Source of the DNA: Endobacter medicaginis
Lineage (GTDB): Bacteria > Pseudomonadota > Alphaproteobacteria > Acetobacterales > Acetobacteraceae
Reading direction: 5' to 3'
DNA length: 64,000 bases
Assembly: GCF_014192375.1 (NCBI RefSeq)
Contig: NZ_JACHXV010000009.1
Span: forward strand, 48,019-112,018
In this document: positions 56,360 through 64,000 of the stretch, one piece after another
How the letters are laid out: every line of letters begins with the position of its first letter
Position numbering within the stretch: the stretch's first letter is position 1
The notes under the pieces: generated by a model
Told to the model about the DNA's origin: nothing
Seen by the model: only the letters and a program-made list of their open reading frames with translations
Database searches by the model: none
Translations under genes and position numbers: made by a program

Positions 56360-57846
56360 CGGGCACCTCGCTGCAGCAGCACCGCCGGCAGGGTCTTCAT
56401 CAGAATGGCGACATCGTGCCACACACTCCAGTTGCGCACATACCAGCTATCGAGCTGCACACGGCGCGGGTAGGAGGTGTCGGAGCGACCGCTGACCTGC
56501 CAAAGCCCGGTGATACCCGGTCGGGCGCTCCGATAATAGGCAATTTCGTCGCCGTAATGGATTTCCTCCGCCGGCACGATCGGCCGCGGGCCGACCAGGC
56601 TCATCTCCAGACGCAACACGTTGATGAGCTGCGGCAGTTCGTCGAGACTGGTCTTGCGCAGGAACTGCCCGACCCGGGTCACGCGCGGATCGCGGCCGAG
56701 CTTCTGCGTGCGCTTCCATTCCTCTGCGGCCTGCGGGTCGCGTTCGAGCAGCTCACGCAGCACCTCGGCCGCGTTCGGCACCATCGAGCGGAACTTGAGG
56801 CAGCGGAACGTGCGCCCGTTCAGACCGATCCGCTCATGACCGAACATCGCCGGCCCTCCATCGAGCCGCACCAGCAGCGCGAGGACGGCGAACACCGGCA
56901 GCAGCACCAGCATCATCGCCGAGGCGAGACCGAGATCGAGCGCGATCTTGATGCCGCGCAGCAGCGGGCGCTCGAGATTGTTGCGATAGTTCAGGACCAG
57001 CGTGTCGTGGCTGAAGAACGCCATCTGGCTGCAGCCGAGCACCGGCAGATCCGAATCCTGCGGAATGACCGTGAACGGCACGCCCGTGCGGGTGACGCAC
57101 CGCAACAGGTCCCGGCTCGCCGGAGCACCGAACGCGACGCCGATCACCACGCGCTGCACCCCATAGCTGCGCAGCACGTCGCGTCCCGCGCGCCCCTGCG
57201 ACTGCTCGAGCCAGACATCGGGGCTGATCCGGCCCACGACACGAAACCCGGCCGTGCCCTCGCCACTGAACACCTCGAGCAGATGGTCGGCCACCGTCGG
57301 CTCGGCGATCATCAGCACGGGGATCTGCCAGATGCCAAGGCGGTGGGCGACATGCTTGACGCCGGCGCGCAGCACGGTCGAGGTGAGCGGAAACAGCAGC
57401 CACGGCAGCAACAGGAACAGGTGCATGTTGGTGGTGCGCGTCGAGAACCCGACCAGTGCTGCGACCAGCAGCGCGCAGGTCGCGGCTCGCACCACCTGCT
57501 GCAACGCCGACCAGAAGGGCGGCCGGTCGCGATAATGGCCGCAACTGCCGAGATAGACCATCACCCCCGCGAGAATCATCATCTGATAAAGGATGGCCAT
57601 CGCCATCTGCTGGTCATCGCCGCGATCCGTGCCGAGCACATGGTGCAGCACCTCGGTCACCCCTCGGGCGATCGCCAGCCCGGCCACGAGGGCACCGAGA
57701 TCGGCCACCGCCAGCCCGGCCCCGGCCAGCACCGTCCCGCTCAGCGCCATGCCACCGAGGTGGGTGCGGGACGGCTGCGCCGGCCGCGACCACGATCCGG
57801 CGCCAGCCTTCCCGGAATGCAGGAAATCAGCCCCTGTAATACGCAT
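56356..57846 (-). CDS. Undecaprenyl-phosphate sugar phosphotransferase (GumD/WbaP type)
   Basis: A 496-residue polyprenyl-phosphate hexose-1-phosphate transferase. About four N-terminal helices and a CoA-binding-like middle domain precede the catalytic C-terminus. That domain has KFRSMVPNAAE, LRKTSLDELPQLINVL, SLVGPRPIVPAE and RPGITGLWQVSGRSD. It primes repeat-unit synthesis by loading a sugar phosphate, usually glucose, onto undecaprenyl phosphate. The acetan AceA and xanthan GumD enzymes belong here. MRITGADF is chosen as start because of the GAGGG ribosome-binding site 9 bases upstream; longer frames run into the regulatory region. Confidence 0.93.
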   Translation of the reverse strand: MRITGADFLHSGKAGAGSWSRPAQPSRTHLGGMALSGTVLAGAGLAVADLGALVAGLAIARGVTEVLHHVLGTDRGDDQQMAMAILYQMMILAGVMVYLGSCGHYRDRPPFWSALQQVVRAATCALLVAALVGFSTRTTNMHLFLLLPWLLFPLTSTVLRAGVKHVAHRLGIWQIPVLMIAEPTVADHLLEVFSGEGTAGFRVVGRISPDVWLEQSQGRAGRDVLRSYGVQRVVIGVAFGAPASRDLLRCVTRTGVPFTVIPQDSDLPVLGCSQMAFFSHDTLVLNYRNNLERPLLRGIKIALDLGLASAMMLVLLPVFAVLALLVRLDGGPAMFGHERIGLNGRTFRCLKFRSMVPNAAEVLRELLERDPQAAEEWKRTQKLGRDPRVTRVGQFLRKTSLDELPQLINVLRLEMSLVGPRPIVPAEEIHYGDEIAYYRSARPGITGLWQVSGRSDTSYPRRVQLDSWYVRNWSVWHDVAILMKTLPAVLLQRGAR

Positions 57847-57997
57847 CACCCAATCCCTCGGTTCGCGGTCGTCGCGGAACATCTGGCCGGTTGCATTTCT
57901 CGCCTGGACGCAGCCTCGGCTCCCGCCGCTCCCGCTGTCGCCCCAGAATATGTTGTCATCTAGCAAGATTGTCGATTATTTGAGACATATATCGTGT

Positions 57998-58016
57998 ATT
58001 GACCATACGTGTCAAT
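57998..58016. promoter_or_regulatory. Dyad ATTGAC-N7-GTCAAT
   Basis: Exact 6-base inverted arms around CATACGT. The left arm includes the TTGACC that would be the -35 of the forward promoter, so a bound regulator would compete with RNA polymerase. The right arm extends to GTGTCAA, the form found before the first gene of the locus. Confidence 0.4.
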
Positions 58017-58027
58017 TTCATTTATGA
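57999..58027 (+). promoter_or_regulatory. Candidate promoter for outer-membrane barrel/Wza operon
   Basis: TTGACC (57999-58004), a 17-bp spacer and TTATGA (58022-58027) make a good sigma-70-type promoter. It would give a leader of about 130 bases before the ATG at 58163. Confidence 0.45.
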
Positions 58028-58162
58028 GATGCAACTAACGAATTCAGGCGCTATGGATACACGCAGGACGGGAATCGGATGCGAAATGCTTCCGCTTCCG
58101 ATAACGAAATTTCAATCATGGGCTGATTTTATCCGTCCGACAGCGCCTGGAGCGGGAGCCTG

Positions 58163-59545
58163 ATGCGGGAGACAGCAGTGAAGAGACGGTCAGCGCGTCC
58201 GCATTTCCTGCGCCTGTCGACGCCCTTGTTCGTCTGCGGGGCCGCGGTCGGGCTGCTGGCACCGCACCCCGCTCGCGCGCAGGTCATCAACCAGTATTTT
58301 CCCGCCCTGGGCTCCGGCGTCGGCGGCTGGGACAAGGATCTCACCCGGCAGCAGGCACTCGCCGCCTACCAGCCGCCCGGCCTCAGCCTCGGCGGGTTCC
58401 AGCTCGACGGCGAGGCGGGTGAGGCAGTGGGATTCGACAGTAATGTCGACGGGCTGCCCGGCGGCGCGCGCAGCGCGATGATCGACACCAGCGGCAGCCT
58501 CGACCTGCATTCGCGCTGGAGCCGCCATCAACTCAACGCCGCGTTCACCGTCGACGACACCCGCTTTCCCTCGCGCTCCGCCCAGGACCGCACGACCTGG
58601 ACCGCACAGGCCGGCGGCATCGTGGATTTCGGCCATGACCGGCTCGGCCTGTCCTACAGCCATCTGAGTCTGGTGCAGATGCCGACCGATCTCGGCGCCG
58701 CCGCCAGCCGCGAACGCATCCCCTACCAGGTCGACCAGGGTGCGCTGAGCTACACGCTGACCACCCATACGCGCTGGACGCTGATCCCGGGCGTCGACCT
58801 CCGACACTATAGCTTCTCCGATACCGACCTGCCGGTGAACCCGGTGACGCGCGGCGGTGGCGCCCTGCTCAATGACCAGAGCTATCGCGACCGGCTTGTG
58901 GGCCAGGAAAGCCTTGCCGCGCGCTATGACCTCACCGACACGAACGCGCTGGTCGTCGTCGCCCGCGGCACCCAGATCCGCTACGACCACGATCTACCCG
59001 GCATCCCGGGGCGGGACTCCAACGGCTTCGCGGTGCTGGCCGGCATCGACCTGCACGGCCGCGGCGCATTCGAGGGCCGCGCGCTGGTCGGCTACCAGGA
59101 ACGCGACTTCACCCAGTCCGCCTATGCGACAATCCGTGCGCCGATCGCCCAGGTCGAGCTGGCATGGCTGCCGACCCGGCTGACGACCGTCTCGGCCAAC
59201 ATCACCAACGGCATCGAGGACGGCGCCTTCGAGAGCGTGGTCGGTTTCACCGCCACCACCGCCACCTTGCGGGTCCAGCATGAATATGCCCGCAACATCA
59301 CCCTCGGCGCCCATGTCGACGTCCAGAAGGGCAGCTACCCGGCCACCCCGGCGGTGCTGGCCGGCACCGTGCTGACCCAGCCGCGCACCGACCAGAAATC
59401 GTACGGCGGCGGCATCGACATGACATGGCTCATCAACCGCCATCTGCGCCTCGATGCCGCCTATACGGCCGCCAACCAGAACGCCATCGACACGACCCGT
59501 TTCACCACCCACACGGTGCTGATCCGGCTGCGCTGCCTGCTCTGA
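58163..59545 (+). CDS. Outer-membrane beta-barrel protein (COG5338 type)
   Basis: A 460-residue protein with a signal peptide cut after A39 (HPARAQV). The mature chain is made of alternating-residue beta strands with short turns, for example HQLNAAFTVDDTRF, HDRLGLSYSHLSLV and TLRVQHEYARNITLGAHV, consistent with a 16- to 18-strand barrel. Such proteins (outer-membrane beta-barrel, COG5338) stand beside Wza-like genes in exopolysaccharide loci of acetic acid bacteria and relatives. A role in polymer exit is inferred. A GGGAG ribosome-binding site supports the ATG; the Wza-like gene follows after 43 bp. Confidence 0.82.
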   Translation: MRETAVKRRSARPHFLRLSTPLFVCGAAVGLLAPHPARAQVINQYFPALGSGVGGWDKDLTRQQALAAYQPPGLSLGGFQLDGEAGEAVGFDSNVDGLPGGARSAMIDTSGSLDLHSRWSRHQLNAAFTVDDTRFPSRSAQDRTTWTAQAGGIVDFGHDRLGLSYSHLSLVQMPTDLGAAASRERIPYQVDQGALSYTLTTHTRWTLIPGVDLRHYSFSDTDLPVNPVTRGGGALLNDQSYRDRLVGQESLAARYDLTDTNALVVVARGTQIRYDHDLPGIPGRDSNGFAVLAGIDLHGRGAFEGRALVGYQERDFTQSAYATIRAPIAQVELAWLPTRLTTVSANITNGIEDGAFESVVGFTATTATLRVQHEYARNITLGAHVDVQKGSYPATPAVLAGTVLTQPRTDQKSYGGGIDMTWLINRHLRLDAAYTAANQNAIDTTRFTTHTVLIRLRCLL

Positions 59546-59588
59546 CCCCCTGCTTTTCCGCCCCGATCCAGCGATGTGGAGTTTGACG

Positions 59589-60206
59589 ATGATCCGAGTG
59601 ATGCCCCGCCACGGCCAGCGACGCCGCCACCCGATCGCGGCCCGCCCCGCGCTTGCCAGCCTCGGGCTGGCCGCCACGCTGTGCGTGAGCCTTGGCGCCT
59701 GCACGCCCGGCACCGACCTGCACGAGGTCCCGTCCTATGATCCACACAGCTACGTGCTGGGCGTGGACGACCAGATCCGCGTCATCACCTATGATCAGGA
59801 CCAGCTCAGCACCGATTTCCGCGTCGACGCCGGCGGCAAGGTGGCGGTGCCGACCCTGGGCAACCTTCAGGCCGCCGGCCTGACCACGGCCGAATTCGCC
59901 GCCGAGATGACGCAGGCGCTGGAGAAGCAGAAGCTGCTGCGTCATCCGAGCGTGGTGGTCGAGATCGTCGCCTACCGCCCCGTCTCGATCCTGGGCGAGG
60001 TCGCGCGGCCCGGCGAATATCCCTACCGTCCCGGCATGACGCTGCTGACCGCGATCGCGGCCTCCGGCGGCTACACGTACCGCGCCTTCGAGGGCTACGC
60101 CTACGTCGTGCGCCAGGAGGGTGACCATACCGTCACCGGCCGGCTGTCACCCGGCGATTTCGTCAAGCCCGGAGACGCGATCCAGGTCTACGAGCGCCAT
60201 TTCTGA
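59589..60206 (+). CDS. Wza/GumB-like polysaccharide export lipoprotein
   Basis: A 205-residue outer-membrane polysaccharide export protein. The lipobox is L35-G36-A37-C38 (SLGACTP). YVLGVDDQIRVITYDQ starts the Poly_export domain, ending with VVVEIVAYRPVSILGEVARPGEYP, and a SLBB-type segment follows. It is short, like xanthan GumB, and lacks the long C-terminal helix of E. coli Wza. The separate barrel protein upstream may therefore provide the outer-membrane pore. A GGAG lies about 8 bases before ATG 59589; an ATG 15 bp earlier would overlap that site. Confidence 0.92.
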   Translation: MIRVMPRHGQRRRHPIAARPALASLGLAATLCVSLGACTPGTDLHEVPSYDPHSYVLGVDDQIRVITYDQDQLSTDFRVDAGGKVAVPTLGNLQAAGLTTAEFAAEMTQALEKQKLLRHPSVVVEIVAYRPVSILGEVARPGEYPYRPGMTLLTAIAASGGYTYRAFEGYAYVVRQEGDHTVTGRLSPGDFVKPGDAIQVYERHF

Positions 60207-60219
60207 GCCGCGCGCACCG

Positions 60220-60345
60220 TCAGCGCCACAACAGCAGAAGCACCACGAGCATGATCGCGATCCAGGACGCCGCGCCGATCAGCAGGCCGACCACCAGCCC
60301 GCGCGCCGGCCGTAGCGGATCGCGGTCATCGAGCTTGTCCGCCAT
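60220..60345 (-). CDS. Small single-span membrane protein
   Basis: A 41-residue protein. Residues 1-16 are charged (MADKLDDRDPLRPARG), followed by one hydrophobic helix (LVVGLLIGAASWIAIMLVVL) and a short WR end. The Arg-Pro-Ala-Arg-Gly lead with a glycine-spaced helix is a pattern I associate with short alphaproteobacterial membrane proteins, but I cannot name a family. It is on the opposite strand to the export operon, within a 334-bp gap, and converges on the Wza-like gene. Confidence 0.5.
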   Translation of the reverse strand: MADKLDDRDPLRPARGLVVGLLIGAASWIAIMLVVLLLLWR

Positions 60346-60540
60346 CACGCAGGGGCCGGCGGCAGACACGCGCCGTCCGGGTGCAACGCGCCCATCCCCC
60401 GGCTGCCGGTCTGCACGGAAACCGCGAACATTTCCCCGTCCACTCGCAATCATTGGCCCTCCGGTTGCGCGGGCAATCGCAAGACTATCACGGTCGCGTG
60501 ATTCTGTGCCAGACATGGGTCATCACGCGAGTGTCACACC

Positions 60541-61767
60541 ATGAAGGTTGTATCGGACAGGTTCGTTCCCGGCCGGCGCCTGCGCGTCGCGATCGTGCAC
60601 GAGTGGCTGGACACCTATGCCGGATCGGAGCGGGTCCTCGAACAGCTGCTGCGATCGTATCCGGAAGCGGATGTGTTCGCCGTGGTCGATTTCCTCACCG
60701 GGCCGGACCGGGAGATGCTGCGTGGCCGCAAGGTCACCACCAGTTTCATCCAGCGCCTTCCGGGCGCGCGCAAGCGCTTCCGCAACTACCTGCAGTTGAT
60801 GCCGATCGCCGTCGAGCAGTTCGACCTGGCCGGCTATGACCTGATCCTGAGCAGCCATCACGCCGTCGCCAAGGGTGTCATCACCGGCCCCGACCAGGTT
60901 CATGTCTGCTACGTGCACTCGCCGATGCGTTATGCGTGGGACATGCAGGCCGAATATCTCCACCAGAGCGGCATGGAGCGCGGGCTCAGGAGCCTCTACG
61001 CGCGTTGGCTGCTGCACCGCCTGCGCGGGTTCGACGTCCGCTCGGCGAATGGCGTGGACCTATTCATCGCCAATTCCCGCTACATCGCGCGCCGGATCCG
61101 CAAGGCCTACCGGCGCGACGCCGAGGTGGTCGCGCCGCCCGTCGATGTCCAGCGCTTCCAGCCCGGCCACGACACGCGGCGGGATTACGTGGTGGTCTCG
61201 CGCATGGTGCCCTACAAGCGCGTCGATCTGGTGGTGGAGGCGTTTCGCGGTCTGCCCGATCGTCGCCTGCTGGTGATCGGCGACGGCACCGAGCGTGAGA
61301 AGATCGCCGCCCTGGCCAGCGGGGCGCCGAATATCGAGCTGCTCGGCCGCCTGCCGCAGGACGCGCTGCTGCGCACGCTTCAGCAGGCCCGCGCCTTCGT
61401 TTTCGCCGCCGAGGAGGATTTCGGCATCGCCATGGTCGAGGCACAGGCCTGCGGCACGCCGCTGATCGTCTATGGCCGCGGGGGCGCGGCCGACATCATC
61501 GATCCGGATGCGGGGCCGCCGACCGGCGTCCTGTTCGACGAGCAGACGCCCGAGGCGATCCGCAATGCCGTGTGGCGCTTCGAGCGCGACGAGGCCCTGA
61601 TGACGCCCGAACGCTGCCGCGCCAATGCGCTGCGTTTCTCGCCGGACGCCTTCGCACGCGGCATCGCCGAGGCGGTCGCGCGGGCGCTCGACGAGGCCCG
61701 CAGAAACGGCGCGCCGATCCCGGCGACCGACTCACAGCCCATCTTCCACCGACACGGAGCTCTCTGA
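60541..61767 (+). CDS. Glycosyltransferase family 4 (WbaZ-like)
   Basis: A 408-residue GT-B glycosyltransferase. RVAIVHEWLDTYAGSERVLE opens the fold, and VHVCYVHSPMRYAWDM is characteristic of the WbaZ/mannosyltransferase-like subgroup. The donor side has VVVSRMVPYKRVDLVVEAF and LLVIGDGTEREK, and the E-x7-E motif lies in AAEEDFGIAMVEAQACGTP. A GDP-mannose donor is possible from subgroup knowledge. No strong ribosome-binding site is seen. Its stop shares one base with the galE start. Confidence 0.9.
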   Translation: MKVVSDRFVPGRRLRVAIVHEWLDTYAGSERVLEQLLRSYPEADVFAVVDFLTGPDREMLRGRKVTTSFIQRLPGARKRFRNYLQLMPIAVEQFDLAGYDLILSSHHAVAKGVITGPDQVHVCYVHSPMRYAWDMQAEYLHQSGMERGLRSLYARWLLHRLRGFDVRSANGVDLFIANSRYIARRIRKAYRRDAEVVAPPVDVQRFQPGHDTRRDYVVVSRMVPYKRVDLVVEAFRGLPDRRLLVIGDGTEREKIAALASGAPNIELLGRLPQDALLRTLQQARAFVFAAEEDFGIAMVEAQACGTPLIVYGRGGAADIIDPDAGPPTGVLFDEQTPEAIRNAVWRFERDEALMTPERCRANALRFSPDAFARGIAEAVARALDEARRNGAPIPATDSQPIFHRHGAL

Positions 61768-62789
61768 TGCGTTACCTCGTGACCGGCGGTGCCGGTTTCG
61801 TCGGCAGCCACACCGTGCTCGCACTGCTCGATGGCGGCCATGAGGTGGAGGTGCTCGACAATCTGAGCACCGGACATCGGGCCGCGGTACCAGGCGGGAC
61901 GAAACTCCATGTCGTCGACCTGCTCGACCGCGATGCAACCGACGCCGTGGTGGGGAGCCGGGCCTGGGACGGCGTGCTGCATTTCGCAGCCCTCTCGCTG
62001 GTCGGCGATTCGATGCGCGACCCGTTCCACTATCTGCGCCAGAATTACCTGACCGCGCTGAACCTGATCCAGTCCTGCGTCGGACACGGTGTACGCAAGC
62101 TGGTGTTCTCCTCGACGGCCGCCCTGTTCGGTGGCCCCGATCGGCTCGAGCCGATCCCGGAAACCGCGCCATTGCTGCCCGGATCGCCTTACGGCGAGAG
62201 CAAGATGCTGATCGAGCGTGTCCTGCACTGGGCAGATGCGATCGGCGGCCTGCGCAGCGCCTGTCTGCGCTATTTCAACGCCGCCGGCGCCGACCCGCAG
62301 GGCCGCGCCGGCGAGGACCATCGCCCCGAGACCCATCTGGTGCCGCTGACCATCGACGCGATGCTCGGCCGCCGACCGCCGCTGCGCCTGTTCGGCGACG
62401 ATTATCCGACGCGGGACGGCTCCTGCATCCGTGACTACATCCATGTCACCGATCTTGCCGATGCGCATCTGCGCGCCCTCGCCCAGATCGACGGACGCAG
62501 CCTCGCCTACAATGTCGGCAACGGGCTGGGCTACTCGAATCTCGAAGTGATCGCCGCCGTCGAGCGGGTCAGTGGCCGCAAGGTGCCCTGGGAGCCCGCG
62601 CCGCGACGCGACGGTGACCCGGCCATGCTGGTCGCCGATGCAACGACTCTGCGACGCGAGACCGGCTGGACGCCGGCCTATGCGGATCTCGAGTCGATCG
62701 TCCGCACCGCGCTGGCCTGGCGCGAGGCCCATCCCGAGGGCTACGCCGCCTGCGGTGCGCCTGCGGAGGCCGGGTTTGCGATCGGCTGA
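61767..62789 (+). CDS. galE: UDP-glucose 4-epimerase
   Basis: A 340-residue extended SDR that interconverts UDP-glucose and UDP-galactose. NAD binding is TGGAGFVGSHTVLALL, and the active site is the serine in FSSTAALFG with Y142 and K146 (SPYGESKML). LRYFNAAGADPQGRAGEDH and IRDYIHVTDLADAH are GalE signatures. It feeds galactose-transferring enzymes and, through Glf, galactofuranose supply. Start ATG overlaps the preceding stop (TGATG), so expression is coupled. Confidence 0.95.
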   Translation: MRYLVTGGAGFVGSHTVLALLDGGHEVEVLDNLSTGHRAAVPGGTKLHVVDLLDRDATDAVVGSRAWDGVLHFAALSLVGDSMRDPFHYLRQNYLTALNLIQSCVGHGVRKLVFSSTAALFGGPDRLEPIPETAPLLPGSPYGESKMLIERVLHWADAIGGLRSACLRYFNAAGADPQGRAGEDHRPETHLVPLTIDAMLGRRPPLRLFGDDYPTRDGSCIRDYIHVTDLADAHLRALAQIDGRSLAYNVGNGLGYSNLEVIAAVERVSGRKVPWEPAPRRDGDPAMLVADATTLRRETGWTPAYADLESIVRTALAWREAHPEGYAACGAPAEAGFAIG

Positions 62790-62813
62790 CCCAGGGGCCG
62801 GAGGCCTCTTCCG

Positions 62814-63835
62814 ATGCTGATCGGCGACCGCCCGCAGGGTGCGCAGTCGCAGCACGTGTCGCAACGGCGCAACATGGCGGGCCCCGGCGCGGTCCACGCG
62901 CCGACCGGCTGCCCGATCGAGGCGCTGCTGGCGACGGGGACGGTGTTTCACGAAAGCTGGTGGCGCAAAGCCGTGACCGAGGCACCGGCAGGCCTCGCCG
63001 TGGTCGAGCGCGGCGGGCGCATCCTGGGGGCCATGCCCTACCAGACCCGTCGCCGGCACGGGCTCGTCTCGATCGGACAACCTGGACTGAGCCATGTCCT
63101 TGGCCCGGTCGTGGAGGCCGCCGGCGGCGGCGCGGGCAATGCCATCCGCCGCAACATCGAGATCACCGGCGAGCTGGCCCGCCAACTGCCATCGCACACG
63201 CACTGCTTCTTCAGGCTGCATGACGGGATTTCCGAGAGCCTGGGGTTCAATCTCGCCGCTTCGACAACGGCGCCGACTTCACCATCAGGATCGCCCCGGC
63301 CGAAGAACGGCTCCTGTGGGGCGCGATGCGCGACAAGACCCGCAATGTGGTGCGTCGTGCCACCGACCTCCACGAGGTGCGCGACATTGGCGCCGATGCC
63401 TTCATCGACCTCTACGGCCGCAACCTGGCCGCGCGACAGACGGCAAACGCCTATGACCCAGGCATGCTGCGTCGCGCGTTGCGGGCGGCCGTCCTGCGGC
63501 AGCGCGGCCGCTGCCTGGCCGCCCATGACCGGTCAGGCGAGCCGATGGCGGCGGTGTTCACCGTCTGGGACGCCCGGAGTGAATACTACCTGCTGTCGAC
63601 GCGCACCTCGTCGTCCAGCGCCGGTGCCGTCAGCCTGCTGATCTGGCACGCCCTCCGCGCGGCGGCGGCGAACGGGCGCACGTTCGATCTCGACGGGATC
63701 CATGTCCATGGTGAGAATTCACCGAACCTGCTGCTGCTGACCGGGTTCGGGGGCACCATCGCCAGCCGGATCACGGTCCGCCACCTCTCCCGTCTGGCCG
63801 GGCTGGCGCGCAGCTTCTGGATTACGCGACGTTGA
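62814..63835 (+). pseudogene. FemAB-like GNAT acetyltransferase gene broken by a frameshift
   Basis: The protein reads well from MLIGDRPQ to about residue 148 (ESWWRKAVTEAPAG, QPGLSHVLGP), then loses similarity near 63258. Continuing in the next frame from 63260 (FDNGADFTIRIAPAEERL) restores a FemAB/BioF2-like acetyltransferase domain with AMRDKTRNVVRRATD and LDLDGIHVHGENSP-type sequence to a stop at 63835. One missing base near 63258, possibly a G in a GCCGGC context, would explain it. Intact relatives sit in exopolysaccharide loci and may transfer acyl or aminoacyl groups. A sequencing error is an alternative. GGAGG precedes the ATG. Confidence 0.75.
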
Positions 63836-63837
63836 GC

Positions 63838-64000
63838 TGTCGAGGCGGACTGACGTGACCCCCGTTTTTCATCCCGCGGAAGCGAGAGTCCTGTCTTGAT
63901 CTGAACCATCGTTGATGGCGGGTGCAAGAGGCCGAAGCGCGGAGCCGTCAGGTTGCGCAGCGGTTCGGCCGGCGGTTTCGATGACGGCGCGGGCGTAGTC
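63838..64000. mobile_element. Possible end of an insertion sequence, cut by the window edge
   Basis: Three bases after the frameshifted gene the sequence changes to TGTCGA..., followed by a TGACCCCCGTTTTTCATCC stretch, which resembles the terminal repeats of IS21- or IS3-type elements. On the reverse strand a 43-codon open frame enters from the window edge and stops at 63869; it begins DYARAVIETAGRTAAQ and could be a protein C-terminus. The inner end is not visible, so family and even the element's existence are uncertain. Confidence 0.3.

Larger units (their letters stand above)
57847..58162. promoter_or_regulatory. Divergent regulatory region of the polysaccharide export operons
   Basis: A 316-bp gap between the divergent sugar-transferase and outer-membrane barrel genes. 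Bases 57950-58130 are AT-rich. It holds TTGAGACA (57980-57987), the ATTGAC/GTCAAT dyad (57998-58016) and a forward promoter candidate. I see no convincing open frame in it. Confidence 0.6.

Noticed and set aside
54158..56473. 771-codon frame opposite the Wzc-like gene
   Set aside because: Shadow of a gene with intact Walker motifs and membrane helices.

Overview
The window is high-GC DNA with bacterial gene packing: short gaps, many 4-bp ATGA/GTGA start-stop overlaps, and no tRNA, rRNA or CRISPR array that I can see. A HpnN-type hopanoid transporter, a DUF484-xerC pair, a DciA/DUF721 gene and a surface-polysaccharide locus of the acetan/xanthan secretion type all point to an alphaproteobacterium, most likely of the Acetobacteraceae. 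That assignment is an inference from gene content; no ribosomal marker is present.

Positions 1-15.9 kb hold housekeeping and general metabolism. In order they are a truncated TPR/glycosyltransferase-like gene, a reverse-strand mutY-moaB-aminotransferase operon, a DciA-like gene with a coupled short-chain dehydrogenase, a second dehydrogenase, and a MAPEG membrane protein facing cyanase. A remarkable pair of perfect palindromes lies between those last two. Then follow priA, diverging from a DUF484-xerC-proline iminopeptidase operon, a secreted double retropepsin-like protein, a Zur-type regulator and a TPR/ATP-grasp protein of unknown substrate.

Positions 15.3-23.6 kb are one seven-gene reverse-strand run. 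It encodes a threonine-aldolase-like enzyme, an FKBP isomerase, glutathione-dependent formaldehyde dehydrogenase, a molybdenum hydroxylase (separate FAD subunit plus a fused [2Fe-2S]/Mo subunit), adenine deaminase and a membrane protein. The deaminase and hydroxylase fit oxidation of adenine through hypoxanthine toward urate. Forward of this lie hpnN, a LOV-domain (blue-light) hybrid histidine kinase, a small unknown gene and a DUF3667 membrane protein.

Positions 29.8-37.3 kb form a self-contained uptake module. A family-5 solute-binding protein, two Opp/Dpp/Nik-type permeases and one polypeptide carrying both ATPases diverge from a TonB-dependent receptor. The AT-rich promoter region between them carries an inverted repeat. 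purU follows.

Positions 38.6-63.8 kb are an exopolysaccharide locus. It holds an undecaprenyl-phosphate sugar transferase, a Wzc-like co-polymerase/kinase, a Wza-like lipoprotein, a COG5338-type outer-membrane barrel, a Wzx-like flippase and a Wzy-like polymerase. Glycosyltransferases of several families are present, with GalE and Glf (UDP-galactofuranose supply), two acyl/acetyltransferases and a secreted GH16 glycanase. A translationally coupled GMC oxidoreductase and a PhyH-like oxygenase are unusual neighbours. A FemAB-like acetyltransferase gene at the right end is frameshifted, and the sequence just after it looks like the end of an insertion element. Related TTGA(G/C)ACA half-sites recur in the AT-rich intergenic regions of this locus.
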